Positions 33,260 to 46,216 of a stretch of 64,000 bases of DNA are shown here, in pieces. The notes under the pieces are model-generated. The model was not told the DNA's origin and ran no database searches. It saw nothing but the letters and a program-made list of their open reading frames with translations. This DNA is from Mangifera indica. Lineage: Eukaryota; Streptophyta; Magnoliopsida; Sapindales; Anacardiaceae. How positions within the stretch are numbered: position 1 is the first letter of the stretch; every line of letters starts with the position of its first letter. The translations under genes and the position numbers were made by a program. The stretch is taken from NCBI RefSeq assembly GCF_011075055.1, contig NC_058150.1, positions 11,871,408 to 11,935,407 of the forward strand, in the 5' to 3' direction.

Positions 33260-36200
33260 CTGTTACTAGTATCAAAATCTTTGGATTGTACTGCATCAAA
33301 AGAAAAGGTTATACATTCTTGAAGAAGTTTTACCTTTCGAGCTTGATTTAGATATCACCTAAGAACAAAAGGATGTTTTTAATAAGTACCTGGATGACTT
33401 TATCGATGTCTAGTGCCTTATGTTAGCATTGATGACACTTGAATTACAAAAGCAACATAAGGATATGGATCCACCATCCATTCTTCTTCACCTCCATGAG
33501 ATGTTCACAACTTGTGCAATATATGAGAAATATCAAGTGCCTACAACATTGTATTGGTGCAAAATGGATGGGGGAGACCAAGTGGACCCTCATGTAGTAG
33601 GTGCTTTAAGAGGTTAGCATCATTGGGTGTGATCATGGACAATAACTTGGTGATTAAACTTGTCTTGTAGTCCTTTCTGGACTCATATGGGACATTCATC
33701 ATAAATTACCTATAGGATATTATTATATTAGTTTGCCCATTGTACTTATGTCAAAATTAAAGAATTGTTATTATATTCTATTAGTTTCTAGAAATTTAAT
33801 TTTTGTATTTACATGAGACAAGGAAATATATTATTTCTCGATTACTAATGGTGTTATAGCTATTAGTTTGAATAATATTCTTTATGGAACTACTAAATTT
33901 ATTAATGACTTGTATGTTCTTAATCTAGATAATAAACTACTTAGTATTGATAATAAATGAATGAAACAATTTGATTCAAAAACTACATATTTATGGTATT
34001 ATAGGCTTGATCACATAGGACTAAAACACATTTCAAAACTCTATAAAGATAGAGTTTTACGATCATTTGACCATTAGTTTTAAGATGAATGCAAATCATG
34101 TCTATTGGAAAAAATATCCAAGTTACCCTTCATTGAACAAAATAAAAAAGCAACTATATTGTTAGACATCATTCATAGTGATGTGCATGGTTCCCTAACA
34201 GTGCAAGCCAAATATGAGAATTCTTACTTCGTCATATTTACTAATAACTTTAGTAGATATGACTATGTGTTTTTTATGAAACATAAGTCTAAATGCATTG
34301 AGAATTCAAAGAATTTAAGAAAGTAATGGAAAAACAGTCAAGAAAAAGGATAAAGATCCTTTGAAGTGATCGAGGAGGTGAATACCTTACTTCTAAACTC
34401 AAAGAATATGTAAAGGAGCATAAAAAAGTGTCTCAATTTACTTCTCTTGGTACACCATAATATAATGCTGTATTTAAATAGATGTATCAAACCTTGATAG
34501 ATATGATCAGGTACATAATAAGCTTTATTGACTTATCCATGTCATTCTAAGGCTACGCCATAGAAACAATAGTCTACATACTGAACAGTGGCCCTTCAAA
34601 ATATGTGGACATAACTCTTTACAAGTTATGGATTGGACAAAAGCCCATTTTACAATATCCAAAATTTTGGAACAATGAAGCTTTTGTCAAGAAATTGACT
34701 TCCAACAAACTAAGTTCCAAATCTAAAACATATATCTTTGTGAGGTATCCACAGGAAACTAAAGGATACTGCTTCCACTACCTGAATGAGCAAAAGGTTT
34801 TTGTTGTTTGAATTGAATTCTTTTTTTTGGAAAAATAGCTCATTTCCAAAAGAATGAGTGAACGGATGTAGTTTTCAATGAAGTTCTGACACCATAAGAT
34901 ACAATAGATATTTGACATGAATATGTGCCACTTGAAGTTGTCAAACATTATGAGAAGGTTATGCCATAATCGATTCAAAATACACATGAGTCATGTAGGT
35001 TTAGCTGAGTATGCCACGAGCACTAGAGATTTGACTATCTCTTGACTCAAACACGATGATGTACTAGTCATCTATGAAGATGAGCCTATGACTTCGAAGA
35101 TGTTGTATCAGATCTCGACGCCACAAAATGGCTTGAAGCCATAAAATTTGAAATAGACTTCGTTTACCTTATCCAAGTATAGATATAAGTTGATCCACCT
35201 AAAGGGATAAAACTTGTGGGGTTTAAATAGGTATTCAGAAAAAAGATTGATATGGAAAGTAATGTGCATACCTATAAAGTATGGTTGGTTGCACACCCAA
35301 AAACTTGAGATCGGTTATGATGAAACTTGTTTGCCCATTGCAATGTTGAAGTCTATTCAAAATATGCTTGAGATTATTGCATACTACGATTACAAAATTT
35401 GGCAGATGGATCTTAAAATAACTTTCTTAAATGGAAACCTCATTAAGGATGTGTATATGGCACAACCTAACGATTTCATTCTTGATAGACAAGTGAACAA
35501 ATTATACAAGTAACATAGATCCATTTTTGAACTTAAGCAAGCTTCTAAGAGTTGGACATTCATTTTGATGAAATCATAATAAAATTTGAATTCATAAAAA
35601 AAAAAAAAAAGAGTCAAATGTATATAAGGAGGTAAGTCGGAGTAAAATGATATTTATGATATTGTATTTTAGTGAAGTCTTGATTATTTGAAATGATATA
35701 CCAAACTTGTAATTGATAAAGACTTGGTTATGCAAATACTTCTCCATTAAAGACTTAGGAGAATTAGCCTATATCCTTGGAATAAAAATCTATAGTGATA
35801 GAGCATGTAGGCTACTTAGACTAAATCAAAACATGTACATAGATAAAGTGTTAAAGAGATTCAACATGGGAGAATCTAAGAAAGGATTTCTTTCGATGTC
35901 TCATGACATATATCTTTTTAAAGAGATATGTCCATGGACATCAGAAGAGAGAGATAAGATAACTCAAATACCATATGTATCACTGATAGGATCAATCATA
36001 TATGTTGTACTATGTACGAGGGTTGATATTTCATATGCTTTAAGCATTTGTAGTAGATATCAATTAGATTTTGGTGAGTGTTATTGAACAATTGTCAATA
36101 ACATTCTAAAGTACTTGAGAAGAACTAAGGATGTGTTTTTGGTTTATTGAGGAGAGCAAAAGGTCACTATGAGAGGATATAGTAATGCCATTTTCCAAAC

Positions 36201-36425
36201 TAATTGCGAGAGTTTAAATCCCAAAAGGCATTTGTTTTTTGTTTGAATGGTGGCGTAATTGTTGGAAAAACTCTAAGCAAAACATTATGACTAATTCTAC
36301 AACCGAGGCCGAGTACATTGCTTTGTTAGATGCGGCAAAAGAAACGTTGTGGATCAAGAAGTTTGTGACTAAACTTGGTGTTGTTCTATCTATAGCTAAT
36401 CCTATAGAGCTCCTAAAATCACCTT
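33260..36425 (+). pseudogene. copia-3: decayed gag-pol of a Ty1/copia element
   Basis: Plus-strand order is intact though every frame is broken: gag (KKRLYILEEVLPFE near 33310; LMLALMTLELQKQHKDMD 33420-33617), GAG-pre-integrase (TYLWYYRLDHIGLKHISKL near 33990, with CKSC following), integrase core (IIHSDVHGSL near 34170; 34105-34326) and integrase C-terminus (34605-34811, KTYIFVRYPQETKGYCF). Reverse transcriptase follows (QMDLKITFLNGNLIKDVYM near 35420; 35713-36087, YILGIKIYSD and VDISYALSICSRY), then RNase H (TTEAEYIALLDAAKE, 36239-36427). The segment with the YVDD site (about 35520-35700) is badly scrambled and has an A run at about 35598-35612. No LTR pair was identified. Confidence 0.85.
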
Positions 36426-36429
36426 AATG

Positions 36430-37344
36430 GCTAATATAATCCTAGAGGAGGTGAATATGATTATTTAAAACTTAATACAAATTAAAAACTTTTCACACAA
36501 ATAAGATTGATCAAAATTAAACAATACAAGAATAAACTTAAAGTAAAGAGAAAAAAAAAGAAATTTTCAAGATTTAGTATGGTTCGGAGATCTTCAACCC
36601 AAGCCTCTTATTTTCACTTCTTTAAGCAACTCACTTGAAGTTTCGCTTGTAAAGAATCTCTTCATTACAATAGTTATCCATAATTTTTGCTCAATTACAC
36701 TAGTTGATCCAAGATTGTGACTAATACTATAGTGATAGAAGATTTTTCCTAAATAAATGGATTACAAATGATGGGATATGAAAATTCCTCTATAGAGGCA
36801 AATACAAAAATTAAGCACAAGGTTTCTCTCAAATAAATGAGTGATAAGCTTTGGAGAGAAATTTAAAGAGAATAGTAGTTTGGATTTTACATCAATGATC
36901 TCTAATCTTTTCAAACTCAAAGAAGCTTGAATTTATAACCTTGGATGACTGGAAAGGTTCATATGATCATTGGATTTGGTAAAGTATTTGTTGACATCCA
37001 AAAATGACTTATTTCCCTTGAAATATAAATATGTGTAGATGTACGTTCCAATTGTATGGTGTACTTGATAACTTTTTATAAATATTTAACCTCCATCATA
37101 CCTCCTAATGGCCAAAATTTCCTCATGCCACACAAATGTACAAGTGTGCAAAATACTATACATGGGTGTACATGGCTTTATATGAATAGGGCTTTGAAAT
37201 TCTAAAGCCCTAGGTAACTATTATGTACAAGGACTTGTACGCCTTAAAATTTGCCTTGGCATGGGTGTACATGGCTCTTTTTTAGGTGTACTATATGGTT
37301 TTGACTTGGTATGACTTCTTTGTATGTCTTTATGTGTACAAAGA
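36430..37344. other. unassigned stretch between copia-3 and the hAT element
   Basis: No coding evidence. TACATGGGTGTACATGGC-type words repeat at about 37140-37280. It may include copia-3 3' sequence, since it follows RNase H directly, but no polypurine tract stands out. Confidence 0.4.
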
Positions 37345-38900
37345 GATGCAAGTATGGGTAGATTCAAAACAAGTTTGTTTTCTAAATTAGTACGAGCCTA
37401 AACTTAAGCTCAAATTTTAAACAGAAGACAAGCATGAGCCCGGCTTGCTTAAATGCCAAAATTAAAGTTACAAAAAACGGTATTGCATCTAACCAACCTC
37501 GCTTTCTTTATGTGTTTTCACTTTCCTTCTTCCGCTTACACGTTACAAACACTTCAAAATATTTAAAAAAAAAACACCTAAAGTTAACTAAACCTTGGAC
37601 TGAAAAGACTGCCTTAATTCGTTGCAATCAAATCCTTACCACTGTATAATCCTTTTAGCTGACACTGCCTCTGTTCAGCTACCACGACTTCGAAGCCCTC
37701 TGTTGCTTTTCACGACACATCAGTTCTTCGTTGTAATCTGGTTCTGTTGTTCATGAGTACAACAACTTTTGGCATTTGTTCCGATGATTCTCTGCCAAAC
37801 CTTTATTCATTCGGCGATGTGAACAAAGTAAATCAACCGATTTTTTCTTGCTGTGTTTGAAATAGGAGATTTATACCTTGTTTGATTTGGGACTTTTTTT
37901 CTCTGTTGAAATTGGAAATTTATAATTTTGGGTCATTTTAGATGTTAACTTGTGATGATCCTTTTGTTTGATAGAGATGATTTTCCCACTCTACATGATT
38001 AGCTATTAAGGTTTTAGATGTTAGTTAAACCTATTCTTTCATTGAATCGCATAAACCCCTCATCAAAGAAGTTGTCTCTAAGCTAATAGATAATTCTTTT
38101 AAACCATTATATTTTCTTTACGTTGGATGCGGCTTTTCTGGGTTCGATGCTTTACTTGCTGTGTTGAATTAGCTATGTTCGAGCTAATCAAAAGACTGAT
38201 CTGTCAAGATTTCTTATCAAAACTTGAAACTTCATTTTCTGGTTGACCTTTTATGTTAGCTATATTAATGCTTGCTCAGTGATAGGCATATCTTCTATTT
38301 GTAAAATTATGCACAAGCCCAAAAGTATCCTACTATATCATTTGTGATTCACCAGATTCTTAATACTAATGTTTGGTTTGGTAACTAAATTTGGAAAACC
38401 ATGTGTGGTTACCTTTTCGTTGTTTTTGTTTCAATACTTGTATTTTTGACAAATAATAGAAGAAACCAAATTTCAGACTGTCCTGGTCAAGCCTAGCTAG
38501 GACAACTTTTCTTAGTGTACTATCACCATCTTTTTAGGCCAAAGACCTTCCACAAAATTGGTTTCAGTTAACTATATTGGGGTTGGCTATGCTTGTTAGA
38601 TTCTTCAAGTTTACCAAATCTAGTGATTGTTGGCTGCTAAAACAAAATTTATGCTATTTGAATATGTTCTGTAGGGTTTGTAAATGGAGGCCACTATGCT
38701 GAACTTGGCTGTTCATGTATTATGTCTTCTATTATAAATTTATATCTTGCTTGTTCCTATTGTAGTTTATAATTATATCTTCTATTATAATTATAATTAT
38801 ATCTTGTCTATTCCTGTTTATGTATTATGTATTCTATTATAAATTTATAATCAATTTGCTTTTTGCATACTAATATTTATTTTTTCATTATGTAATCCAG

Positions 38901-39476
38901 ATGCACCAAAGAAATACTAGTCGAGGTTTCTCTCATATTTCAACTGCAACCCGAAAAAAATGAATCCGTTCCTCAAGGTTATTAAAGGGGAAGCGAATAG
39001 CAATTCATGAACCTTGATTACATGATTCAATAGATGATACAAAAGTAGAGACTATATTCATAGAAGATTATGAAAAGTCTAATGATGTTGAAGATGAATA
39101 CGATGTCGATGAGTAGGAAGATATAATATCTAAGAGGAAATTTAGCTTGCCTACTCAACTAGTTATCCCACCCAGCAAGAAAAGAAAAACATCTACTATT
39201 TGGGAGTGTCTTCCCAAAGACATGGTTGTAATAGTAGGGGATACATGATTTGTCGTATGTAAGTTCTATAACAAAAAGTTAAAACTACAAAAGACATATT
39301 AAAAAACACGCCTTTCTCGTCATATGAGACAATGTGTCGAGAGAAAGAAGGCAATGGGGAAACAAAGTATGGAGGAGGGACAAACTTTGTTAGGGTTTCA
39401 ACTAACAGAGGAAAATTGCCCAAGCTCCTTCACTCGACCAATCGTCAGACCAAACGCAAAATATAATCATGAAATG
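38901..39476 (+). pseudogene. hAT transposase relic, BED zinc-finger exon
   Basis: Begins at ATG 38901 after an acceptor-like CCAG and ends at a GTATGA donor (39477). After an acidic linker (EDEYDVDE) it reads PPSKKRKTSTIWECL, then a BED finger whose second Cys is Tyr (VVCKFYNKKLKLQ), ending in SRHMRQCVERKK. Several stops break it (near 38960, 39015, 39113, 39247 and 39299). The next exon is 20 kb away at 59736, beyond the nested insertion, which would sit 18 bases inside the intron. Confidence 0.8.
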
Positions 39477-39494
39477 GTATGACTTAAATATTTA

Positions 39495-41376
39495 TGTAAT
39501 ACCCTCAGGTATGTTATAGGGGTATTTATGTCTTTTGACCCTATTTCGAGATATTTCCAATTTAAAATATATATGTTCACATGCATGTGTGTGTGTGTTT
39601 TTATATATATATCTATATAAATATATAGATATACATAAAGAAATTTAAAAAAAAAAGAAAGAAAGAAAAGAGAAAAGAAAAAGAAAATGAGATAAAGATT
39701 ATACAAAGAGGGAGAAAAGTCAAAAAGGCAACTTTTACCCTTTTTCCATCATCTTCTCCGCCTCATCTAGCAGCCAGCCTTCTTCATGTTTTTTCTTTGT
39801 TTTTTTGAAGAAAAAAAAAAGGAAGGATTTGAAAGAGTTTTGGAAGACAAGGAAAGAAAAGAAAAGGAAGCACTTTGGAAGCCTTGTATGTTTTGGTGTT
39901 GATTTAAGGTGATTTTGGTGATAAAGGAAGCAAGACAAAAAAAAGGAAGCCAACTTGTAAAAAATTGTCTTGAAATAAGGTAAGGGGTATCATCCTTGAT
40001 ATGTTGCATATTTTAGGCTTTTGGTTCCTTGGATTTATGTTATAAATGATGATTTTGAAGTTGAGAAATGTTGTTTTGCCACTTGGGGTGTCTATGTGTG
40101 TGATTTTGTTAATGGCAAAGAGTTGGACAATATTTACAGTTTTACCACTGAGTTCGTCTCATGTTTTGGCTGCTTTATCTTATGAATCATGGGTGCTATT
40201 ATAGCTTGTTGGAAAGCTCTTTGAATCCTCTTTTTAATGATATATAGCTTGTATAAATTATAAACCATTTGGGCTGTTATATTGTATGAAAAAGAAGGCT
40301 GCCCTGCCAAATGACTATTATGTGAACAGTATTTCACAGTTTTTGGAAAGAAAGAAATAAAGAAAAGGAGGAGAAAAAGGAAAAGAAGAAAGAAAGAAAA
40401 TAAAGGAAAGGAAAGGAAAGAAAAGAAAGGAAAGGAAAGGAAAGGAAAGAAATGAGAGAAAAAGAAAAGAAGAAGAAAAGAAAGAAAAACAATAAAAGGA
40501 ATTTGGGGCTTAAGATTTAGGGGTTGTCCCAAAAGTATGGTCTGGTGAGTTATGAATAGATTTAGATGAAAGCAAAATTAGTAAGATATAAGACACGCAT
40601 GCATGCTATGAACTATGAGGAGGCACTTTACACTACACCGCCTGCAGTAGGGCACGTCCGTAGTAGGATATAGACCTACAGTAGGGTCTGCTCGTAATAG
40701 AGCATGCTTGTAGTAGAACTCAATTCAGATTCAGAAATGGTGTAGTGAGAGAAAGGAAGAGAGCTTGAGCTTAGAAAAGTGCTAATCCCTATAGTCAACT
40801 TCCAAAAAGTATCAAATAGACACCAGATGGGACAAAGTATGACCCAAATAGTAAAACATGAACTAGATTATCCCCTCAAGTTCTCATAGGGGTTATGAGT
40901 GAGGTTGAGTCCCGAGAGTGAGTTAGAACAAGAAAAAAGATAGTTTACTTAATTATTTTCCCTTACTGAATGTTCTTATCTCTTACTTCATTTCTTTCCT
41001 AATTGCAAGTACAAGTGATCGAGGTAGATGCGAGGCAGGGTCAGGTTAGTGAAGATAGATCTGACTGGAGCAAGTTATCTCTGGTTTATATTACATGCAT
41101 ACAGTGACATGCTCTTGTCAACTTTTGACCTTTTTGAGATGATTGTACAATTGTAAATGATTACTCCTTATTTTTAGATACTTTCAAATGAGTTTTCATA
41201 TGAGTATATACATCTTTTATTTGCTTCTAGATTTTTAGTTTTCTTGGAATACTTTCTAAACACTTTTAGTGATGCGTTTATTTTAAAGTATTTTAAAAGA
41301 AAAAAATAGATGCTCTGGATATTAATTCGTAACATTTCTCCTTCGGTGGGTAGTACTTCTAGGGAGGGGTGTTACA
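39495..41376 (+). repeat. chromovirus 5' LTR
   Basis: Starts TGTAATACCC and ends GGTGTTACA. It contains TG/AT-rich simple sequence (about 39580-39660) and a long purine tract of GAAAGGAAAGG type (about 40340-40480). The minus-strand frames of up to 132 codons over those tracts are low-complexity by-products. It is matched by 46067-47582 plus 59289-59649. Confidence 0.92.
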
Positions 41377-41379
41377 AGT

Positions 41380-41391
41380 TGGTATCAGAGC
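41380..41391 (+). promoter_or_regulatory. chromovirus primer binding site (initiator Met tRNA)
   Basis: TGGTATCAGAGC, a perfect match to the usual initiator-Met complement, three bases after the LTR end. Confidence 0.95.
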
Positions 41392-41565
41392 ATGCTTTTG
41401 GGAACCCAAAAGATGTTTTCTAAAACAAAATAAAGTAATCAAAGTAACATAGAGATGGAATACTCTTCAGCCACGCTGATCACCCTCGCAGCCGATCACT
41501 ATAAGTTAAGTTTTCACTTATACCTGCTGAGTTTCATGGGACTAATGTGTTCATTTTTAGGACTT

Positions 41566-42500
41566 ATGAGTCAAACACCAGTAGATCCCTTTTAGAAGAG
41601 CCAGAGTGAAAGAATAGTCCACCAAGTACCCTAGGGGGCACTCAGTGCACATGATATGCAAGATATTTTCAGAGAGATGATGAAAGAGCATAGAGGTACT
41701 CCTACATAGGGAAGTGAGACGATGCATACGCTACTAATCTAAGGACATGATATGAGGGAGGTCACTTCAACATCTACAACAACCCTAGTGAGGACTCAGT
41801 TGCATCATATTTTTAACCTCTCTAGTATGCACCAACCTCAAAATTTTGATGGTACAAAGGACCCAAGAGCAGCTGAAGAGTGTTTAGAATCAGTAGAGAG
41901 TGTAATGGCCCCTATTTGATATGACGATCAGGAGAAAGTAAGATATGCCACCTACCTTTTCAAGTTAGGGGCAAAAATATGGTAAAACTTAGTCAGGGAG
42001 ATGGTCAATGTCTCAGAGATGACAATGTCTGAGTTCAAGCATCGATTTGAGGTAGAGTATAAGGGCACCGATGTTACTTGTATTAGGGCCGAAGAGTTTA
42101 TTAATCTAGTGCAAGGGATAGATTCTGTAAAAGAATATTCCATAAAGTTTAATCTATTGTCCTAGTATGCCCCTGAGATAGCTAGTACAAAGATGAGACA
42201 TATGCAAAAGTTTGTGTACGGGCTAGATCCAGAGATAGCTCAAGATGGGGCGCAACTACCTAGGACTTATGTAGAGGCCCTCGATAGAGCTTTGAAAGCA
42301 GAGGTTTTTGTGAGGATAAAGTTTGGTCAGACTACAGGGCAAAAGGTTACACCTTTTACTGCCATACCAGTTGCCCCGATGAGTAGTGGTTCAGTTTCAA
42401 CATAGAGAGACCCTCATTCAGAGTGAGACAAGAAAGGTAAATGACCTCTCCAGTTCAGAGGCATGAAAAAGAATTAAAATAGTGTAAAGAAACAAAGAAG
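41566..42500 (+). pseudogene. chromovirus gag relic
   Basis: Opens at ATG 41566. Gypsy gag words follow (HQPQNFDGTKDPRAAEECLE near 41830, ATYLFKLGA near 41950, YGLDPEIAQDGAQ near 42220) with about nine stops, many where Gln (CAG/CAA) or Trp (TGG) is expected. It continues into the zinc knuckle at 42571-42612. Confidence 0.88.
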
Positions 42501-43850
42501 ACCTAAGATACCAGCTTATAAAAAATGTGGGAAGCAACATGGAGGAGAGTGTTTGACAGACCAGGTAACTTGTTTTAGATGTCGTCAGCCTGGACATATT
42601 GCTTGTTTTTATACAACTACCCCAATAAGAGTAGAGCAGCAACAACCTATTAGAAGGGCTATAACCAGAGTTTATACAATCACCCAAAGACTAGCAGAAG
42701 CTAACCCATTATCAATCACGGGTCAGATTCTCTATCTTGATACTCCTATTTATGTTTAAGTTGATTGTGGGGCTACTAATTATTTTGTAGCCAAGAGTTT
42801 ACTTGAGAGGTTAAAGTTACAGCCCATTAGAATAGCCTAGAAGATTATGATTGAGTTGCCTAATGGGGGGCCAGTCATTAGTGAGATGATGCTGCTAGGA
42901 CAGAGTATTATGATTCAGGGTCGACAGTTACTAGTGGACTTGATTGTGTTTGAAATGCCATATTTTGACATAATTTTAAGGATAAAATTTTTGGGGAGAT
43001 ACGAAGTTAAGATTGATTGTAAAAAGAAGAAAATGAGATTTAACCTGGACGCTAAAAATCAATTCGAATTTGGTGAGGGTCATATCCAGAGTTTGATGAT
43101 CAATATGTTGAAAGCTAGTAAAATGTTGAAAAAAGGGTGTACAAGATATTTGACTCATATAATGAGCAAGGTTGAGTCAGACCCAACTATTGATGAGACG
43201 CTAGTGGTATGTGAGTTTCCAGATGTGTTTCCAAGTGAGCTACTAGGATTAGCTCTCGAGCGAGAGATTGAGTTTAGTATAGAGTTAGCACTTGACACAA
43301 CACCTATTTCAAGAGCACCCTATCAAATGACCCCTACTGAGTTACAAGAATTGAAGACACAACTTCAAGAGTTATTAGATCATGGTTTTATCAGACCGAG
43401 CCATTCTCCTTGGGGAGCTCCTATCCTATTTGTGAGAAGGAAATATGGGTCCATGAGGATATGCATTGATTACAGAGAGCTAAATAAAGTCACAATTAAG
43501 AACAAGTACCCGTTACCCTGGATTGATGATTTATTTGATTAGTTGAAGGGATACGTGGTCTTCTTCAAGATAGATTTGAGATCTAGTTATCACCAGGTGA
43601 GTGTGGCAGAGAAGGATATACCTAAGATAGCTTTCTGAATGAGGTATGACCACTTTGAGTTTGTAGCGATACCATTCGGATTGATGAATAGGGTATTCCA
43701 TGACTACCTAGATAAATTTATTATGGTGTTCATTGATGATATCTTAGTGTATTCTTATAGTCGAGAGGAGTATGAGCAGCACTTGAGGTTGACCTTCCAG
43801 AGGTTGAGAGGGAAAAATTGTATGCCAAATTCTTGAAATGTGAATTTTGG
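42501..43850 (+). pseudogene. chromovirus zinc knuckle, protease and reverse transcriptase relic
   Basis: Knuckle CFRCRQPGHIACFY at 42571-42612 has its last Cys changed to Tyr. Protease at about 42757 reads VDCGATNYFV, with the catalytic D-S/T-G as D-C-G. The longest open piece, 42847-43542, runs from protease through YDIILRMK-like words into reverse transcriptase ([51 protein letters not shown]). The active site FIDDILVYS lies at about 43730-43755. Stops at 42756, 42838, 43540 and 43636 break it. The protein would copy RNA into DNA in the gag particle; this one cannot be made. Confidence 0.9.
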
Positions 43851-44530
43851 CTAGATAGAGTTACCTTTTTGGGGCATGTGATTTCAGCAGAGGGTATATC
43901 TGTAGATCCTAGTAAGATTAAGGCAATAGTTGAATGACAGAGACCAAAGACAGTCAAGGCGATTCGTAGTTTCCTAGGTTTGACAGGGTATTACCAGAGG
44001 TTTGTGGAGGGATTTGCCAGATTAGCTAGACCTCTTACAACCCTCACAAAGAAAGCAATGCCATTTCAGTGGTCAGATGCTTGTGAGACAAGCTTCCAAG
44101 AATTGGAAAAAAGATTGACTACTGCTCCTATATTAGCACTCCCAGATGAGGGAGTTGAGTATGATTTATACACTGATGCCTCACATGGTGGTTTAGAAGT
44201 AGTATTGATGCAACGAGACAAGGTGATAGCATATGCCTTAAGACAATTGAAAGAATTCGAAACCTGATATCCTACTCATGATTTAGAGTTAGCAGCAATA
44301 ATTTTTTCTTTGAAAATCTGGAGACACTATTTGTATGGGGTAAGATGTAATATTTATATTGACAATAAGAGTCTCAGATATTTCTTCACTCAGAAAGAGT
44401 TAAATATGAGACAGAGGCGATAGCTTGAGTTAGTAAAAGACTATGATTGTGATATTAAGTACCATCTAGGCAAGGCTAATGTGGTTGTAGATGCCCTCAG
44501 TAGAAATGTGATGATTCACAACTGACGATC
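43851..44530 (+). pseudogene. chromovirus RNase H relic
   Basis: After a frameshift near 43835 the frame resumes with [12 protein letters not shown] and FLGLTGYYQRFVEGFARLARPL (43970-44030). RNase H follows: YDLYTDASHGGLEVVLMQ (44160-44215), then [17 protein letters not shown] (about 44350-44405) and VVVDALSRN (44480-44510). The catalytic Asp of TDAS and of VDALSR remain visible. Confidence 0.88.
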
Positions 44531-46050
44531 CAAAGAGAAATTCAGAGAGATATGGAGCAAGAGCAGATTGAGCTTGTGATTTGAGCCCTCACTAGATTAG
44601 AGATTTAGCCTACTCTCATAAATAAGTTTCGAGAGGCTCAGACAAGAAATGAGTGGTGTCAACAAAATATTCAGAAAGTGGAAGAGGGTCTCGAGACATA
44701 TTTTCAAGTATCGAATAGAATTCTCAAATTCAAAGATCAAGTATATGTTCCCCAGATAACTAAATTGAGACAGAGAATTCTTACAGAGGCTCATAGTTCT
44801 CTTTACACTGTCCACCATGGGGGTGTAAAGATGTATCAGGATTTAAAAAAGACATTTTTGGTGGTCAGACATGAAAAAAGATATAGGTAAGTTTGTTACC
44901 AGATGTTTCACTTGTCAATAAATTAAGGCCGAACACCAGAGACCTTTAGGGTTGTTTCAGCCTCTGTCTATTCCAAAATAGAAATAGGAGCATATTTTCA
45001 TGAACTTCATCAGTCGACTCTTTAGAGTTCATAATAGATGCAATGCTATCTAGGTGATTACATATAGCATTGCATCAAAGATTCTATTACCACAGATCAT
45101 CTGGGGAGATTATATGTTAGGGGGATTATTAGATTACATGGTGTACCTAAGACTATAGTATCTGATCGTGATACAAGATTTTTATCAACTTTTTGGAAGA
45201 GTCTCTAAAGATCTTTGGGTACTAATTTGGTATTTAGTATAACCTATCATCCTTAGACAGATGGACAAACGGAGAAGGTTAATCAAATTTTATAGGATAT
45301 GTTGAAAGCTTGTTGCTTGGATCATAAAGCTACATGGGTAGAAATGTTGCCTTTAGTGGAGTTTGCTTATAATAATAGCTACCAGACGACTATTCATATA
45401 ACATCTTATGAGGCATTATATGGTAAGAGGTGTCATTCTCCTCTTCACTAGGATGAGATAGAAGAGAGAGATGTGTTATCCAGATTCCTCAAGCCCGAAT
45501 TGACTTAGAAAATGATTGATGATGCCCAATTGATAAGGCAGAGAATAAAATAGGCTTAGGATTGACAGAAAAAGCTATGCAGATCATTGACGCTGAGACT
45601 TGGAATTCAATATAAGTGAATTTGCATTTGTAAAGGTTGCTCTATTCAAGCATTTGATAAGATTCAGAAAGAAGGGAAAGTTAGCTCCTAGATTTATTGG
45701 TTCATATGAGATAATTAAGAGAGTTGGTAAAGTGGCTTACAGATTGGCTAACCAACGAGTATGGACAGGATTCATAATGTATTTCATGACTCATCGTTAA
45801 GGAAGTGCCTTGGTGATCATTCCAAGGTTATGAATACAGATGATATTAAGTTATCAGAAGGCCTTAGTTATGAAGAAAGACCAATTTAGATACTTGACAG
45901 GAGAATTAAACAATTAAGGAATCGATAGATTCTTCTAGTAAAGGTCCTATAGAGAAACCAAAAGGTAAAGGAGGCCACTTGGGAAATAGAGCAGACCATG
46001 AAGGAGAAGCATCTAGAGTTGTTTTTGTGAATTTCGAGGACAGAATTCTT
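44531..46050 (+). pseudogene. chromovirus integrase relic with C-terminal chromodomain
   Basis: HHCC-type N-terminus (ILTEAHSSLYTVHHGGVKMY at 44780-44840, then CFTCQ-like near 44915), core with YHP-TDGQTEKVNQ (near 45250), the GPF-like GKLAPRFIGSYEIIKRVGKVAYRL (45670-45755) and, downstream of the HNVFH-like segment, a chromodomain (ILDRRIKQLRNR near 45890, then WRNQKVKEATWEIE near 45955-46000). A piece of the core around 45060 is deleted or scrambled. The chromodomain is what marks this gypsy as a chromovirus; in live elements it steers insertion to certain chromatin. TAG stops replace Gln/Trp codons repeatedly. Confidence 0.85.
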
Positions 46051-46066
46051 GTGAGAGGGGAAGAGT

Positions 46067-46170
46067 TGTAATACCCTTAGGTATGTTCTAGGGGTATTTA
46101 TGTCTTTTGACCTTATTTAGAGATATTTCCAGTTTTAAATATATATGTTCACATGCATGTGTGTGTATGT

Positions 46171-46216
<46 letters not shown>

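Noticed and set aside
39467..40532. Several minus-strand frames of 70-130 codons
   Set aside because: They lie in the chromovirus LTR over simple TG/AT and GAAAGG-type purine tracts and encode Phe/Leu/Ser-rich low-complexity sequence; the copies in the other LTR differ.
46174..46214. (AT)n run considered as a possible cruciform or origin-like site
   Set aside because: Ordinary microsatellite growth in one LTR copy; the partner LTR lacks it and nothing else supports a function.
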